Shown: one piece after another, positions 23,707 through 32,436 of the stretch | How the letters are laid out: each line of letters opens with the position of its first letter | Numbering within the stretch: the stretch's first letter is position 1 | NCBI RefSeq assembly: GCF_016412875.1 | Contig: NZ_JAEKPD010000010.1 | Span: 62,001-126,000 of the forward strand | DNA length: 64,000 nt | Origin: Palleronia pontilimi | GTDB lineage: Bacteria > Pseudomonadota > Alphaproteobacteria > Rhodobacterales > Rhodobacteraceae | Direction of reading: 5' to 3' | Notes under the pieces: generated by a model | The model's input: only the letters and a program-made list of their open reading frames with translations | What the model was told of the DNA's origin: nothing | Databases searched by the model: none | Translations under genes and position numbers: made by a program

Positions 23707-25863
23707 TCAGGCCAGCACGATGCGGACCGGTCCGTCGGTGATCGCGCCGATCAGGGCCGGGGTGTAGCCTTTATCCGTGAGCGCGGCCAGCACCGCGTCG
23801 CTTTGGCCGGGTGCGATCGCGGCCAGCAGCCCGCCCGCCGTCTGCGGATCGAACAGGATCTCGTCGGCCTCTGTTTCAAGCCCGTCGATCCGCCCGGCCA
23901 GGTGGCGGTTCGCCGCGTGCAAGGTCGAGCGCTGGCCCGCGTCGAGCAGCGCGCGTGCGCCGTCCATGAAGGGCAGCGCGGCCCGGTCGATCCTGGCCCC
24001 GACGCCTGCGGCGTCGAGCATGCCCATCAGGTGCCCGGCCAGCCCGAACCCGGTCACGTCGGTCATCGCGTGGGCGTCTCCGAGAACCGCCGCGGCGGCG
24101 ATCTGGCTTTGCGCCATAGTGCGCAACGCCTGCGCCTCGTCGCAGCCGCGGGCCCGCAGGGCCATGGCGGCGGCCATCAGGACGCCCGAGCCGAGCGGCT
24201 TGGTCAGCACCAGGTGATCCCCCGCCCGGGCGCCCGCAAGCTTGATGGCGGGCCGGTCGAGCAGGCCGGTGACGGCGAAGCCGATGGCCAGCTCGGCCCC
24301 GGTGGCGGTGTGGCCGCCGACGATGGCCGCACCCGCCCCGTCGAACACCGCGCGCGCGGCATCCATTACGTCGCGCAGGGTGCGCGCCTCGAGCGCGGGG
24401 GCGGCGCGCGGCAGGGTCAGGATCGGCAGGGCGGCTTGCGGTGTGGCGCCCATGGCCAGGCAATCGCCAAGCGCGTGATGCGCCGCGATATGGCCCATCA
24501 GGCGCGGATCGTCGGTGACCGCGCGCACCTGGTCGACCGTGATGGCCTGTCGCGCGGCGCCGATCCGCAGGATCGCTGCGTCGTCGCCGATGCCTTCTTC
24601 GATGTCGTCGCGGGCCGTGCGGTGATGGGCCAATGCCGCGCTGAGCGTCGCCTGGCCGACCTTCGCCGCGCAGCCGCCGCAGGGCGCCTGGTCGGTCAGC
24701 GCGTCCAGGCCCGCGGCGTGCTCGGATGGGGGCTCGGTATTCATGGCGGGCAGATCGGCGAGCCGTGACATGAACGTGCGGTCGATATGGTCTTTCCAGC
24801 GCCACAGAAGCGGGCCGGACAGGCGCAGGCCCAGCTTGTCGGCAACGGCGGATTTTTGGCCGGTCGAGATCAGCTTCAGGTAATCGCGCTGGGGCCGGTA
24901 GTAGGACCATCTGCCCGCGCCCATGGCCGCGCGGAAGTTCCGCGTCAGGATCGGGGCCTGGCGGACCGCGAAGACCCCCGCCTTGGGTCGCGGCGCGAAG
25001 CCCATATGCGCGCAGTCGCCCGCCGCGAAGATGGCACGGTCCGAACTGCGCAGGGTGTCGTCGACGGTGACGAAGCCTTCGTGCAGGTCCAGCCCCGTTT
25101 CGGCCAGCCACGCGTAGGGCCGCGCCCCGGCCGCACCGGTGACGAAGCGGGCGGGAATGGTCCGGCCGTCTGCAAGCAGGACGTGCGTGGCCTTGATCTC
25201 GGACACCTCGGCCCGCTCGATCAGCGTCACGTCGTGGCGCTGCATCGCGTGCCTCAGGGCCCGTTCGGCGCCGCGGCCGACACCGCTCAGCGCGGCGGAG
25301 CTGTCGATGACGGTGACCGGCGCGCCGCCCGCCCCGAAGGACATGGCCATCGCCAGCTCGACTCCGGCCACACCCCCGCCGATCACCGCCTTGGGCGCGG
25401 CGCGGTCGGGGCCGTCCAGATGGGACGCCCATTTGGATGCGAAGCGACCCAGCGGCTTGGCGGCGACGCCGTGCGCGTCGAAGCCCGGCAAGTCGGGCAT
25501 GTCCGAATGGATCCCGATGTCGATCGAGGCCACGTCATAGGCGACGCGACGCGGGCCGAGAAGCGCATCCTCCACCGCGATTTCGCCCGCGGCGCGGTCG
25601 ATGCCGGTGGCGTGTCCCAGGATGATCCGTGCGCCGGCGAACCGGGCCAGCCGCATCAGGTCGATCTCGAGCGTGTCGCGGTCGTAATGACCCGCGACGA
25701 AGCCAGGCAGCATGCCCGTATAGGGCGCGGTGGGACCGGGGTTGATCAGCGTGAGCCGGGCACCGGGCAACGGGTCCATCCCCCAGGCGCGCAGCACCAG
25801 CGCGTGGGCGTGGCCGCCGCCGATCAGCACCAGATCGCGGGTGGCGGGCCAGGCGGGGGTCAT
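23707..25863 (-). CDS. selD: Selenide, water dikinase fused to an NADH dehydrogenase-like flavoprotein domain
   Basis: A 718-residue fusion. Residues about 1-375 form a pyridine-nucleotide-disulfide-type FAD oxidoreductase ('LVLIGGGHAHALVLRAWG' at the start, 'FAAGDCAHMG' later). Residues about 385-718 form SelD with the catalytic region 'APCGGCAAKVG' near 392-402, a Cys rather than Sec enzyme, and 'GIGDDAAIL' and 'IVGGHTATG' for ATP binding. SelD makes selenophosphate from selenide and ATP. The flavin domain may supply or channel reduced selenium or couple to a quinone, which is inference. The fusion is known in several bacterial groups. It converges on selU. Confidence 0.93.
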   Translation of the reverse strand: MTPAWPATRDLVLIGGGHAHALVLRAWGMDPLPGARLTLINPGPTAPYTGMLPGFVAGHYDRDTLEIDLMRLARFAGARIILGHATGIDRAAGEIAVEDALLGPRRVAYDVASIDIGIHSDMPDLPGFDAHGVAAKPLGRFASKWASHLDGPDRAAPKAVIGGGVAGVELAMAMSFGAGGAPVTVIDSSAALSGVGRGAERALRHAMQRHDVTLIERAEVSEIKATHVLLADGRTIPARFVTGAAGARPYAWLAETGLDLHEGFVTVDDTLRSSDRAIFAAGDCAHMGFAPRPKAGVFAVRQAPILTRNFRAAMGAGRWSYYRPQRDYLKLISTGQKSAVADKLGLRLSGPLLWRWKDHIDRTFMSRLADLPAMNTEPPSEHAAGLDALTDQAPCGGCAAKVGQATLSAALAHHRTARDDIEEGIGDDAAILRIGAARQAITVDQVRAVTDDPRLMGHIAAHHALGDCLAMGATPQAALPILTLPRAAPALEARTLRDVMDAARAVFDGAGAAIVGGHTATGAELAIGFAVTGLLDRPAIKLAGARAGDHLVLTKPLGSGVLMAAAMALRARGCDEAQALRTMAQSQIAAAAVLGDAHAMTDVTGFGLAGHLMGMLDAAGVGARIDRAALPFMDGARALLDAGQRSTLHAANRHLAGRIDGLETEADEILFDPQTAGGLLAAIAPGQSDAVLAALTDKGYTPALIGAITDGPVRIVLA

Positions 25864-25902
25864 GCGGGCGTATCCATGGGGCCGGGCATAGCGCGGCGGC
25901 GC

Positions 25903-26463
25903 TCAGGGGGCCAGCCACTGACCCGTGAAGTCGGCATCGCGCGCGTAAAGCGCCCGGCGGTGTTCGGGGCCCAGGTGGACGACGTCCAGGCTTTGCAGAT
26001 GGCAGACCAGCCGCGTCAGCCGATCCGGCTGGGGGGTCTTGTCGTAGGCGTCCGGCGACAGGATCGGCGCGCCGGTGGGGGGCGTGCCGCCGTAATTGCT
26101 ACGGGCCCCGTCCGAAAGCCGCGACCACAGACCGTCGGTGTCTTCGTCGATCTGCACATGGACGCGGGCGCGCAGTTGCAGGTCGGATTTGGGGTCCCAG
26201 AACAGCAGGCTGGCCAGCGGGGTCGCGCGCAGCTCGGAGACCTTGGTCGACGCCGTGTCGGTGTGCAGCTCGAGCGTTCGCGCCGATGGCGACGCGCCGC
26301 GCAGCACCAGCGTCCGTGCCTCGGCCCCGCCGCCCAGACCGACCGTCGCCAGCACGGGCCTGTGCAGCGGCGATTTCGCGTCAGCTGCCCCCCGGCCGAG
26401 CTTTTGCCAGCAGAAGTCCCACAGCTTGGTCAGGTCGTTGGCCCAGTCATCCATGGCGGTCAT
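25903..26463 (-). CDS. Pyridoxamine 5'-phosphate oxidase-like FMN-binding protein
   Basis: A 186-residue split-barrel flavin-binding protein. 'RPVLATVGLGGGAEARTLVLRGASP' (in part ATVGLGG, EARTLVLRG), 'STKVSELRATPLASLLFWDPKSDLQLRARV' (in part KVSELRATP, LQLRARVHV) and 'CHLQSLDVVHLGPEHRRAL' (in part LDVVHLGP) are family features. It is close to the Alr4036-like group of the PNPOx fold and is not a biosynthetic PdxH by this view. Its ATG overlaps the stop of the AttH-like gene (ATGA), so it is the last member of the ABC-exporter operon. Confidence 0.85.
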   Translation of the reverse strand: MTAMDDWANDLTKLWDFCWQKLGRGAADAKSPLHRPVLATVGLGGGAEARTLVLRGASPSARTLELHTDTASTKVSELRATPLASLLFWDPKSDLQLRARVHVQIDEDTDGLWSRLSDGARSNYGGTPPTGAPILSPDAYDKTPQPDRLTRLVCHLQSLDVVHLGPEHRRALYARDADFTGQWLAP

Positions 26464-27518
26464 CCATATCCTGTCATCTCCAGATAGCCGATGCCCGTAT
26501 GGCTGCCCGTCACGCGCACGGGGCCTTCCCAGTAGCTGACCGTAAGCGGCATCCAGCTTTGCGGATTGAGCGCCGTCACGGTCACGTCGAGGCCGCGGAC
26601 GGGCAGGCGGGCGGCCCATGTGGTGGGCACGTCGTTGCCGTTGACATCTGTCAACTCCAGCGGCTCGGCGCTGAAGGCCCCGTTGTCAAACGAGGTCGAC
26701 GCACCCTGCGCCGTGATCCAGGTCGACGCCGTGTAGACTTCGGCGCCGCGCAGCCGGTAGCCCATCACCTTGTCGCCGCTGTCCAGATGCAGCGAGAACC
26801 AGTCCCAGCCGCTTTGATCTTCGGCCAGCGGTTGCGACGACCATTCGCGGTCCATCCACGCCTTTCCGCTGACCTCGACCGCGCCGCCGGGCAGCGTCAG
26901 GCTGCCGTCCACGCGGTAGAAAGGCTGCGAATAGTAGTGGCTGGCCGCACCGACCGAGGATTTGACCGAGTAGCCGTTCGCGCCTTGCAGGATGAAGGGC
27001 TTGTCGGTCGCAAGCTGCAGATCGAAGGCGAAGTCGGTCCCGGCGGCGGTCAGGCGGACGTGGCCGATGTCGGGGCCGGACATGGACCAGTCGTCGATGC
27101 GCGCTTCGAAGGGCGCAAGCATGACCCCCGCCACGCCGATCCCGCCGCGCGAAAATCGCTCGGCGGCGAAGTGGCTGTCTTGGGTCGTCAGGGCGGCGTG
27201 GCCCATCCAGACCTGTGACGTGGCCCAACCGTCGGTGACGGGCGCGGGACGCAGCGCCGAGCGGAACAGCGTCCACTGGATGCCGTAGGGCGTGCCGTCG
27301 GGGCCTTCGAGGTTGGCGGTGACATACCACCATTCGATCCGGAAATCGGGATGCGGCGCGTGATCGGCGGGAAAGGTGATCGCGGTATCGGGCCGCGGCA
27401 GCGCGAATTCGCCCGCGGCCTGGCCCATGCCCGCGAAGCCCTGGGCGCTGGCCTTGGCGATCGGCAGCACGGCCAGGCCGGACAGAAGCCCGCGACGGGT
27501 CAGGCGGTTAGCGTTCAT
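26460..27518 (-). CDS. AttH-like lipocalin-fold protein (CrtC/hydroxyneurosporene synthase superfamily), Tat-exported
   Basis: A 352-residue protein with a twin-arginine signal peptide ('NRLTRRGLLSGLAVLPIAKASA', in part TRRGLLSGLA). Residues about 45-350 form the AttH/CrtC double lipocalin-like fold: 'DFRIEWWYVTANLEG', 'AWMDREWSSQPLAEDQSGWDWFSLHL' (in part MDREWSSQ, GWDWFSL), and 'GIGYLEMTGY'. AttH-type proteins are encoded with an FtsX/LolD-type ABC system, as here. The start overlaps the permease gene by 11 nt. It probably modifies or accepts a hydrophobic compound in the periplasm; no substrate can be named. Confidence 0.88.
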   Translation of the reverse strand: MNANRLTRRGLLSGLAVLPIAKASAQGFAGMGQAAGEFALPRPDTAITFPADHAPHPDFRIEWWYVTANLEGPDGTPYGIQWTLFRSALRPAPVTDGWATSQVWMGHAALTTQDSHFAAERFSRGGIGVAGVMLAPFEARIDDWSMSGPDIGHVRLTAAGTDFAFDLQLATDKPFILQGANGYSVKSSVGAASHYYSQPFYRVDGSLTLPGGAVEVSGKAWMDREWSSQPLAEDQSGWDWFSLHLDSGDKVMGYRLRGAEVYTASTWITAQGASTSFDNGAFSAEPLELTDVNGNDVPTTWAARLPVRGLDVTVTALNPQSWMPLTVSYWEGPVRVTGSHTGIGYLEMTGYG

Positions 27519-29907
27519 GGGCGAAGACCTTCAGCAACTCGTTGGGGGGCAGCCGCGACAGGCGGATCGCGGGCAGAAGCGCCGCGAACCCTGCCGCCAG
27601 CAACGAAAGCGCTGCCAGCCACAGCCAGTCGCGGGGAAAAAGCTGCATGGGCAGGCGCCAGCCGAATGCCTCGACATTGATGACGGCAAGCAGAACCCAG
27701 GCCAGTGCAAGACCCACGGGCAGGGCCGCGACGAAGGTCAGCGCGGCCAGCAGCAGGGCGCGCAGCAATTCGAGCTGGCCGAGCCGTGCGCGGGTCAGGC
27801 CCAGGGCCCAGACCGGGGCGAGCTGGGGCTGGCGCATGGTGGCGAGAGTCAGCAGCGACGTCAGGATCGCCAGCGCCGCGACCGAAAGCGTCAGGACGTT
27901 CAGCGCCGCGGTAACGGTGAAGGTGCGTTCGAACACGTCAAGCGACAGCCGCTTGATCGCCGCCTGGTCCGTCACCTGCGCGCCGGGGAATGCGGCCTGT
28001 AGGTCGCGGGCCAGCGCGTCGGTGTCGCCCGAGACGCGCAGTCCGTAGCGCAGATCCGGCGCTTCGGGAAACAGCGCATCGAAGCGCGACAGGCCGACCA
28101 TGGCCTGCCCCGTCGGGTTGCCGTAGTCGCTGTAGACGCCCGCGATCGTCGCCTCGGTCCAGCCGGGCAGGGCGATCGTATCGCCGGGCCACAGGGTTTC
28201 GCGGCGGGCTAGCTGTTCGTTGATCAGCACCGCCTCGCCGCTGGCCACGCGGTCCCGGACATCCGGCCCAGCCTCGATAAGCGGCCAGTTGTCGGTATAG
28301 GTGGGATGGTCGGCGATGCCGAAGATCTCGCCCGGTGCGCCGCCAAGCGTCGCGTCGACGCTGCGGATCGGCAGGATCGCGTCGACCCTGGGGTCCAGCC
28401 AGGCGCGCAGATCGGCGGCGTCGGCTTCAGATGGCGCGGTAACGTACAGCTCGGATGCCAGGCGCTGGTCGAGCCAGCCGGTGAACGTGGCCCGGAACGA
28501 GTTGACCATGGTGCCCACGCCGATATTCGCGGCCAGCGCCAGCAGCAGCGCCATCAGCGCCAGTGACAAGCCGGGAAGCTGCTGGCGGGTGTCGGCCCAG
28601 AACCATTGGGCCAGCGGACCCTTGGAAAGACGCGCGAAGGCCGCCAGCGTGACGCTCAGGAACATCGGCAAGGCCAGCGCCGCGCCGACCAGCAGCGCGC
28701 CCAGCAGGACGAATCCCGCCACCAGGCCGCCGCCCACCCAGCCCAGAAGGGCCGCGACGGCCAGCAATCCCGCCGATGCCATCGCCTGCAGGCGCATGGC
28801 CCGGTCCGATGCGCGCGCCCAGGCGCGGGGCTGCGCGGGCGCGAACAGGGGCAGGTGGGCCACTTTCCACAGCGATCCGGCCGCGGCCACGGCCGTTCCC
28901 AGAACCGCGATGGCCAGGCCCGTCGCCCACCAGATCGGGCGAAGCGACAGGGCGCCGTCGACTTCGGCGCCGTAGAGCCCGCGCAAGGTGGCCGCCACGT
29001 CGGGCAAAAGCAGCGTGGCGATGACGTATCCCAGCGCCACGCCGAGCGCGCCCGCGACCAGCGCCAGCACCAGCAACTCGGCCACCAGCAGGCCCAGCAG
29101 CAGCCGCGCGGGAAGGCCGAGCGCGCGCAGGGTTCGGAAGACGCCGCGGCGTTGCTCGAAGGCAAGGCCAATGGCCCCGCGCACGATGAAGAGGCCCACG
29201 GCGAAGCTGAGCAGGCCAAAGGCGGTCAGGTTCAGGTGGAACGAATCCGTCAGCCTTGCGATATCGTTGCCCGACCGCGCGGCGCGGCGGGCCAGGGTCG
29301 GGGCGACCTGCGACAGCGGCGGCGCGTTCAGTGCGGGTGGCGCCGCGATCACCAGCCGGTCGAACGTCTCGCGCTGCAACAGGCGCTGGGCAACGCCGAT
29401 ATCGGTATAGGCGACGGCATCGGGCATGTCGGCAAGCGACACGCGGGGCGGAAGACCGGCCGCGTCCGCAAGGCGCCGCTGGGTCGCCGGGCTGACCAGG
29501 AGCTGGCCGTCGCCCGCGACGAAATCGGGGCTGCCGCCGAAGGTGCCGATGCCCTCGGGCAGATCGTCCATGGGCAACGTGAAGAGGTCAATTCCGATGA
29601 CGTTGAGCGGGCCCGCGTCGGTGTCGACACGCCCTTCGATCAGCGGCGAGACCTGCCAGCCCGCGCGCCTGAGCGCCACGAAGGTGTCGAGCGTGATGTC
29701 GCCGCCGTCGCGCGCCACCAGGATATCCCGCTCACTACCTGCCAGCGTCCGCGCGGCGCGGTCGTAGCTGGCGCGCGCCTCGGCGTTGATGGCCTGGACC
29801 CCGGACCAGAGCGCGGTGGCGGTGGCGAGGCCCAGCATCAGCGTGACCAGCTGGAACGGGTGGCGCCACCAATGCGACAGCAGCGCGTGAAGCCCGGCCC
29901 GGATCAT
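27508..29907 (-). CDS. ABC transporter permease with two FtsX domains
   Basis: A 799-residue inner-membrane permease with ten hydrophobic segments: one near the N-terminus, a first FtsX core (about 225-400), a middle pair, and a C-terminal FtsX core (about 665-790). A large periplasmic domain with MacB-PCD-like features lies between. This is the LolC/E- or MacB-type III architecture used to extract lipids or lipoproteins or to export peptides. Its ATG overlaps the stop of the ATPase gene (ATGA), and it overlaps the AttH-like gene by 11 nt. The fused double-FtsX form matches permeases that pair with AttH. Confidence 0.9.
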   Translation of the reverse strand: MIRAGLHALLSHWWRHPFQLVTLMLGLATATALWSGVQAINAEARASYDRAARTLAGSERDILVARDGGDITLDTFVALRRAGWQVSPLIEGRVDTDAGPLNVIGIDLFTLPMDDLPEGIGTFGGSPDFVAGDGQLLVSPATQRRLADAAGLPPRVSLADMPDAVAYTDIGVAQRLLQRETFDRLVIAAPPALNAPPLSQVAPTLARRAARSGNDIARLTDSFHLNLTAFGLLSFAVGLFIVRGAIGLAFEQRRGVFRTLRALGLPARLLLGLLVAELLVLALVAGALGVALGYVIATLLLPDVAATLRGLYGAEVDGALSLRPIWWATGLAIAVLGTAVAAAGSLWKVAHLPLFAPAQPRAWARASDRAMRLQAMASAGLLAVAALLGWVGGGLVAGFVLLGALLVGAALALPMFLSVTLAAFARLSKGPLAQWFWADTRQQLPGLSLALMALLLALAANIGVGTMVNSFRATFTGWLDQRLASELYVTAPSEADAADLRAWLDPRVDAILPIRSVDATLGGAPGEIFGIADHPTYTDNWPLIEAGPDVRDRVASGEAVLINEQLARRETLWPGDTIALPGWTEATIAGVYSDYGNPTGQAMVGLSRFDALFPEAPDLRYGLRVSGDTDALARDLQAAFPGAQVTDQAAIKRLSLDVFERTFTVTAALNVLTLSVAALAILTSLLTLATMRQPQLAPVWALGLTRARLGQLELLRALLLAALTFVAALPVGLALAWVLLAVINVEAFGWRLPMQLFPRDWLWLAALSLLAAGFAALLPAIRLSRLPPNELLKVFAHER

Positions 29908-30560
29908 CGCTCGATAACGCCCTGGCGCAGGTGCAATTGCCGCTCCATCTTCGAGGCCAGGTCGCGGGAATGGGTGACGACCAGAAGCGCGGCCCCGGTA
30001 TCGCCCACCAGATCGAGCATCAGCGACAGCACTTCGGCGCCGCTGGTCTCGTCCAGGTTTCCGGTGGGCTCGTCGGCCAGGACCAGCCGCGGTCGCGCGG
30101 CCAGCGTCCGGCCGATGGCCACGCGCTGCTGCTGACCGCCCGAAAGCTGTTCGGGATATTTCGTGCGGTGGTCGGCCAGGCCCAGTCGGCGGGTCAGCTC
30201 GTCGGTCCAGTCCGCGTCATAGGTCCCGGCCAGCCGCGCCTGGAACGCGATATTCGCGGCCAGATCCAGCGACGGGATCAGGTTGAACTGCTGGAAGATG
30301 ACGCCGATGCTGTTGCGCCGCAGCTTGGCCCGGGCGCGGTCGTCCATGGTGGTGATGTCGGTGCCATCGAGCAGGATATGCCCGCTATCGGCGGTGTCGA
30401 GCCCGCCGATCAGGTGCAGCAGCGTGGATTTGCCCGATCCGCTGTCGCCGGTCAGCGCCAGGGTGTGACCGGCCTCGAGGCTCAGGTCGACGCCGCGCAG
30501 GACCGGCACGGGACCGTCCGCACCCGCGAAGGATTTCTTCAGCTTCTCGACTTTCAGCAC
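29904..30560 (-). CDS. ABC transporter ATP-binding protein (LolD/MacB-type)
   Basis: A 218-residue ATPase. Walker A is 'LTGDSGSGKSTLLHLIGG', the signature motif is 'LSGGQQQRVAIGRTL', and Walker B is 'LVLADEPTGNLD'. The family is the lipoprotein/macrolide export group that partners FtsX-type permeases. I chose GTG at 30560 (VLKVEKLKKSF) because AAGGGA lies 7 nt before it and it matches the family N-terminus; a GTG at 30590 would add ten unsupported residues. It is the first gene of the ATPase-permease-AttH-PNPOx operon. Confidence 0.9.
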   Translation of the reverse strand: MLKVEKLKKSFAGADGPVPVLRGVDLSLEAGHTLALTGDSGSGKSTLLHLIGGLDTADSGHILLDGTDITTMDDRARAKLRRNSIGVIFQQFNLIPSLDLAANIAFQARLAGTYDADWTDELTRRLGLADHRTKYPEQLSGGQQQRVAIGRTLAARPRLVLADEPTGNLDETSGAEVLSLMLDLVGDTGAALLVVTHSRDLASKMERQLHLRQGVIER

Positions 30561-30624
30561 GTTCTGGTCCCTTGCCCGATCTTTAGGCACGTAGGCGCAG
30601 GCGCGGAAGCGCCAAGGGGGTGCG

Positions 30625-31935
30625 TCAATCGACCGGAAGGCCCGAGGGCACGGCGCTGGGCTTGCCGAAGCGCGGTGTGGCGTGACTGGCCCCGGTCAGC
30701 GCGTGCAGAAAGGACTCGAGCGCCGTGATGTCCGCGTCGCTGAGGGCGATGGGCGCGATGTCGAGCGCCGCGCGGTGGCGGGCGGCCTGAAGCCGATCGG
30801 CGGCGGCGGCGAAATCCACGGCTGCAAGCCAGGGGGCGTCGGGCAGGCGTGCCAGCGCGGGCGTCCAGGCGTCCAGTGATGCCAGCGGATCTGCGTGGTG
30901 CGCGATGATCCCGCGCACGGTGGGATAGGCGCCGTTATGTCCGTAGGGAGCGGTCAGCGCCACGTTGCGCAGTGGCGGCGTGCGGAAGCGATAGGCATCG
31001 GCGAGATCGTCGGACTTGCCCATCCGGCCAACGTCGCGCGGCATCGGATCGAAGCGGCGCGTGCGGCCGGGGCCGATCTGTGGCAGGGCCAGCGCGTGGA
31101 ACTTCTGATCCGACAGAAGCGGGCCGGAATGGCAGCCATCGCAACCGGCGCGGCCGAAGAACAGGTCCATGCCGTCGCGCTGAAGCGGGGTGAGCGCGCC
31201 GGTATCGCCCGCGAGATAGGCATCGAAGGGCGTGTCGATGCTGCGGAACTCGGCGGCGATATATGCGCCGAGCGCGTTGCCGATCTCGACGATGGTGACC
31301 TGATCGGGCGCGTCGACGTGGTCGAAATGCTCGACGAAGAGCGCGCCGTAGCCTGGCGTCGTGCGCACCCGCTTGGCCAGGATCGGCCAGGCGGCGTCGA
31401 TGCGGTCATGGATCGCGCCCGCGATCTCGTTTTCGGACGGGTTGCCTGCCATCTCGAACTGGGCGGTCAGCGGGAACAGGGCCTGTGCGGCGAGCGGGGT
31501 GGTCAGACCGGCGGGCAGCCATTCCTCGGCCGGGGTGTCGAAGCCGTTGCCGTAGATGTCCGACACGCTCAGCCGGCCGTCGTGAAACAGCGTGTGGACC
31601 TGTCGCGCGCCCAGGTTCCACAGGGCCGGGGCGTTGCGCGGAATGCGTTTGTGGATGCGCCCGGATCCATGTCCGGGGCGCCGCTCGGGGCCCAGCCCGG
31701 TGCCGCCTTCGCCGATGCCCAGGCTCAGCCTGTCCGCGCCGCCGTGGTCCAGCGAATGGCAGGTCGCGCAGGCGATGTTGCGGTTGCCCGACAGCAGCTT
31801 GTCATGGAAAAGAAGCTGGCCGATCCGGGCCTGGCCCATGTCCACGGCCGGGAAGTCGGCATCGGTCAGCGGCGGCGGCAGGGGGCCAGCATGAAGCGGA
31901 AGTGCGGCGAGCAAAAGGGCGGAAACGCGGTACAT
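30625..31935 (-). CDS. Diheme cytochrome c peroxidase / MauG-family protein
   Basis: A 436-residue periplasmic protein with a signal peptide (MYRVSALLLAALPLHA). Two heme c sites are visible: 'CATCH' at 56-60 and 'CDGCH' near 265-269. Conserved CCP/MauG stretches are 'RIGQLLFHDKLLSGNRNIAC' (in part LFHDKLLSG) and 'RTPPLRNVALTAPYGHNGAYPTV' (in part PPLRNVALTAPYGHNG). Such enzymes reduce hydrogen peroxide or catalyse oxidations of protein partners. Chosen start is the ATG at 31935; the longer open frame upstream is not coding. The 5' end overlaps the divergent Sel1-repeat gene by 45 nt. Confidence 0.9.
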   Translation of the reverse strand: MYRVSALLLAALPLHAGPLPPPLTDADFPAVDMGQARIGQLLFHDKLLSGNRNIACATCHSLDHGGADRLSLGIGEGGTGLGPERRPGHGSGRIHKRIPRNAPALWNLGARQVHTLFHDGRLSVSDIYGNGFDTPAEEWLPAGLTTPLAAQALFPLTAQFEMAGNPSENEIAGAIHDRIDAAWPILAKRVRTTPGYGALFVEHFDHVDAPDQVTIVEIGNALGAYIAAEFRSIDTPFDAYLAGDTGALTPLQRDGMDLFFGRAGCDGCHSGPLLSDQKFHALALPQIGPGRTRRFDPMPRDVGRMGKSDDLADAYRFRTPPLRNVALTAPYGHNGAYPTVRGIIAHHADPLASLDAWTPALARLPDAPWLAAVDFAAAADRLQAARHRAALDIAPIALSDADITALESFLHALTGASHATPRFGKPSAVPSGLPVD

Positions 31936-32406
31936 GGCGCCATCTTGGCGATCTGGCTGGCGCTGCCAAGCCCCGCGCTGGCGAACCCGGTGGAAAATGC
32001 GCGCGACGCGATGGAGGCCGGGGAGTTCGACACCGCCATGGCGCTGCTGGAGGGGCCCGCCCGGTCCGGCAATGCCGACGCGGAAGAGCTGATCGGCATA
32101 CTCTACGCGCTGGGCCTGGGGGTCGAGCGCGACGACCGCCGCGCGTTCGAATGGTATCTGCGCTCGGCCATGAAGGGTCATCCCGGCGCGCAATCCGGCG
32201 TGGGCTGGTATTACGAGATCGGGCGGGGATTGCCCGCGCCGGACCTGGTACGCGCCTATATGTGGTACACGCTTTCGGCCATCGGCGGCGACCCCGACGC
32301 GGCGATTTCGCTGGAAGAGGTGGTCAAGAAGATGGACCGGGCGCAGATCGACGCGTCGCTGGCGCTGGTCGCGGACTACAAGGCGTGGATGTATCCGTTC
32401 CGCTGA
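31891..32406 (+). CDS. Exported Sel1-like repeat protein
   Basis: A 171-residue protein with a hydrophobic export signal (ILAIWLALPSPALA) and three Sel1-like TPR repeats (about 33-150), for example 'GNADAEELIGILYALGLGVERDDRRAFEWYLRSA' (in part LIGILYALGLGV) and 'GHPGAQSGVGWYYEIGRG' (in part AQSGVGWYYEIG). These form an alpha-solenoid for protein contacts in the periplasm. The ATG at 31891 gives a long, Lys-rich n-region. A TTG at 31945 would avoid the 45-nt overlap with the divergent peroxidase gene but leaves the signal without positive charge. Start remains uncertain. Confidence 0.75.
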   Translation: MKRKCGEQKGGNAVHGAILAIWLALPSPALANPVENARDAMEAGEFDTAMALLEGPARSGNADAEELIGILYALGLGVERDDRRAFEWYLRSAMKGHPGAQSGVGWYYEIGRGLPAPDLVRAYMWYTLSAIGGDPDAAISLEEVVKKMDRAQIDASLALVADYKAWMYPFR

Positions 32407-32436
32407 GTGTAGCGTTCGGACCGCGGATCCTGCCGC

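Noticed and set aside
24787-26487. Long plus-strand open frame opposite selD and neighbours
   Set aside because: Composition is rich in Gly, Arg and Gln without any recognisable domain, and it covers three well-supported minus-strand genes.
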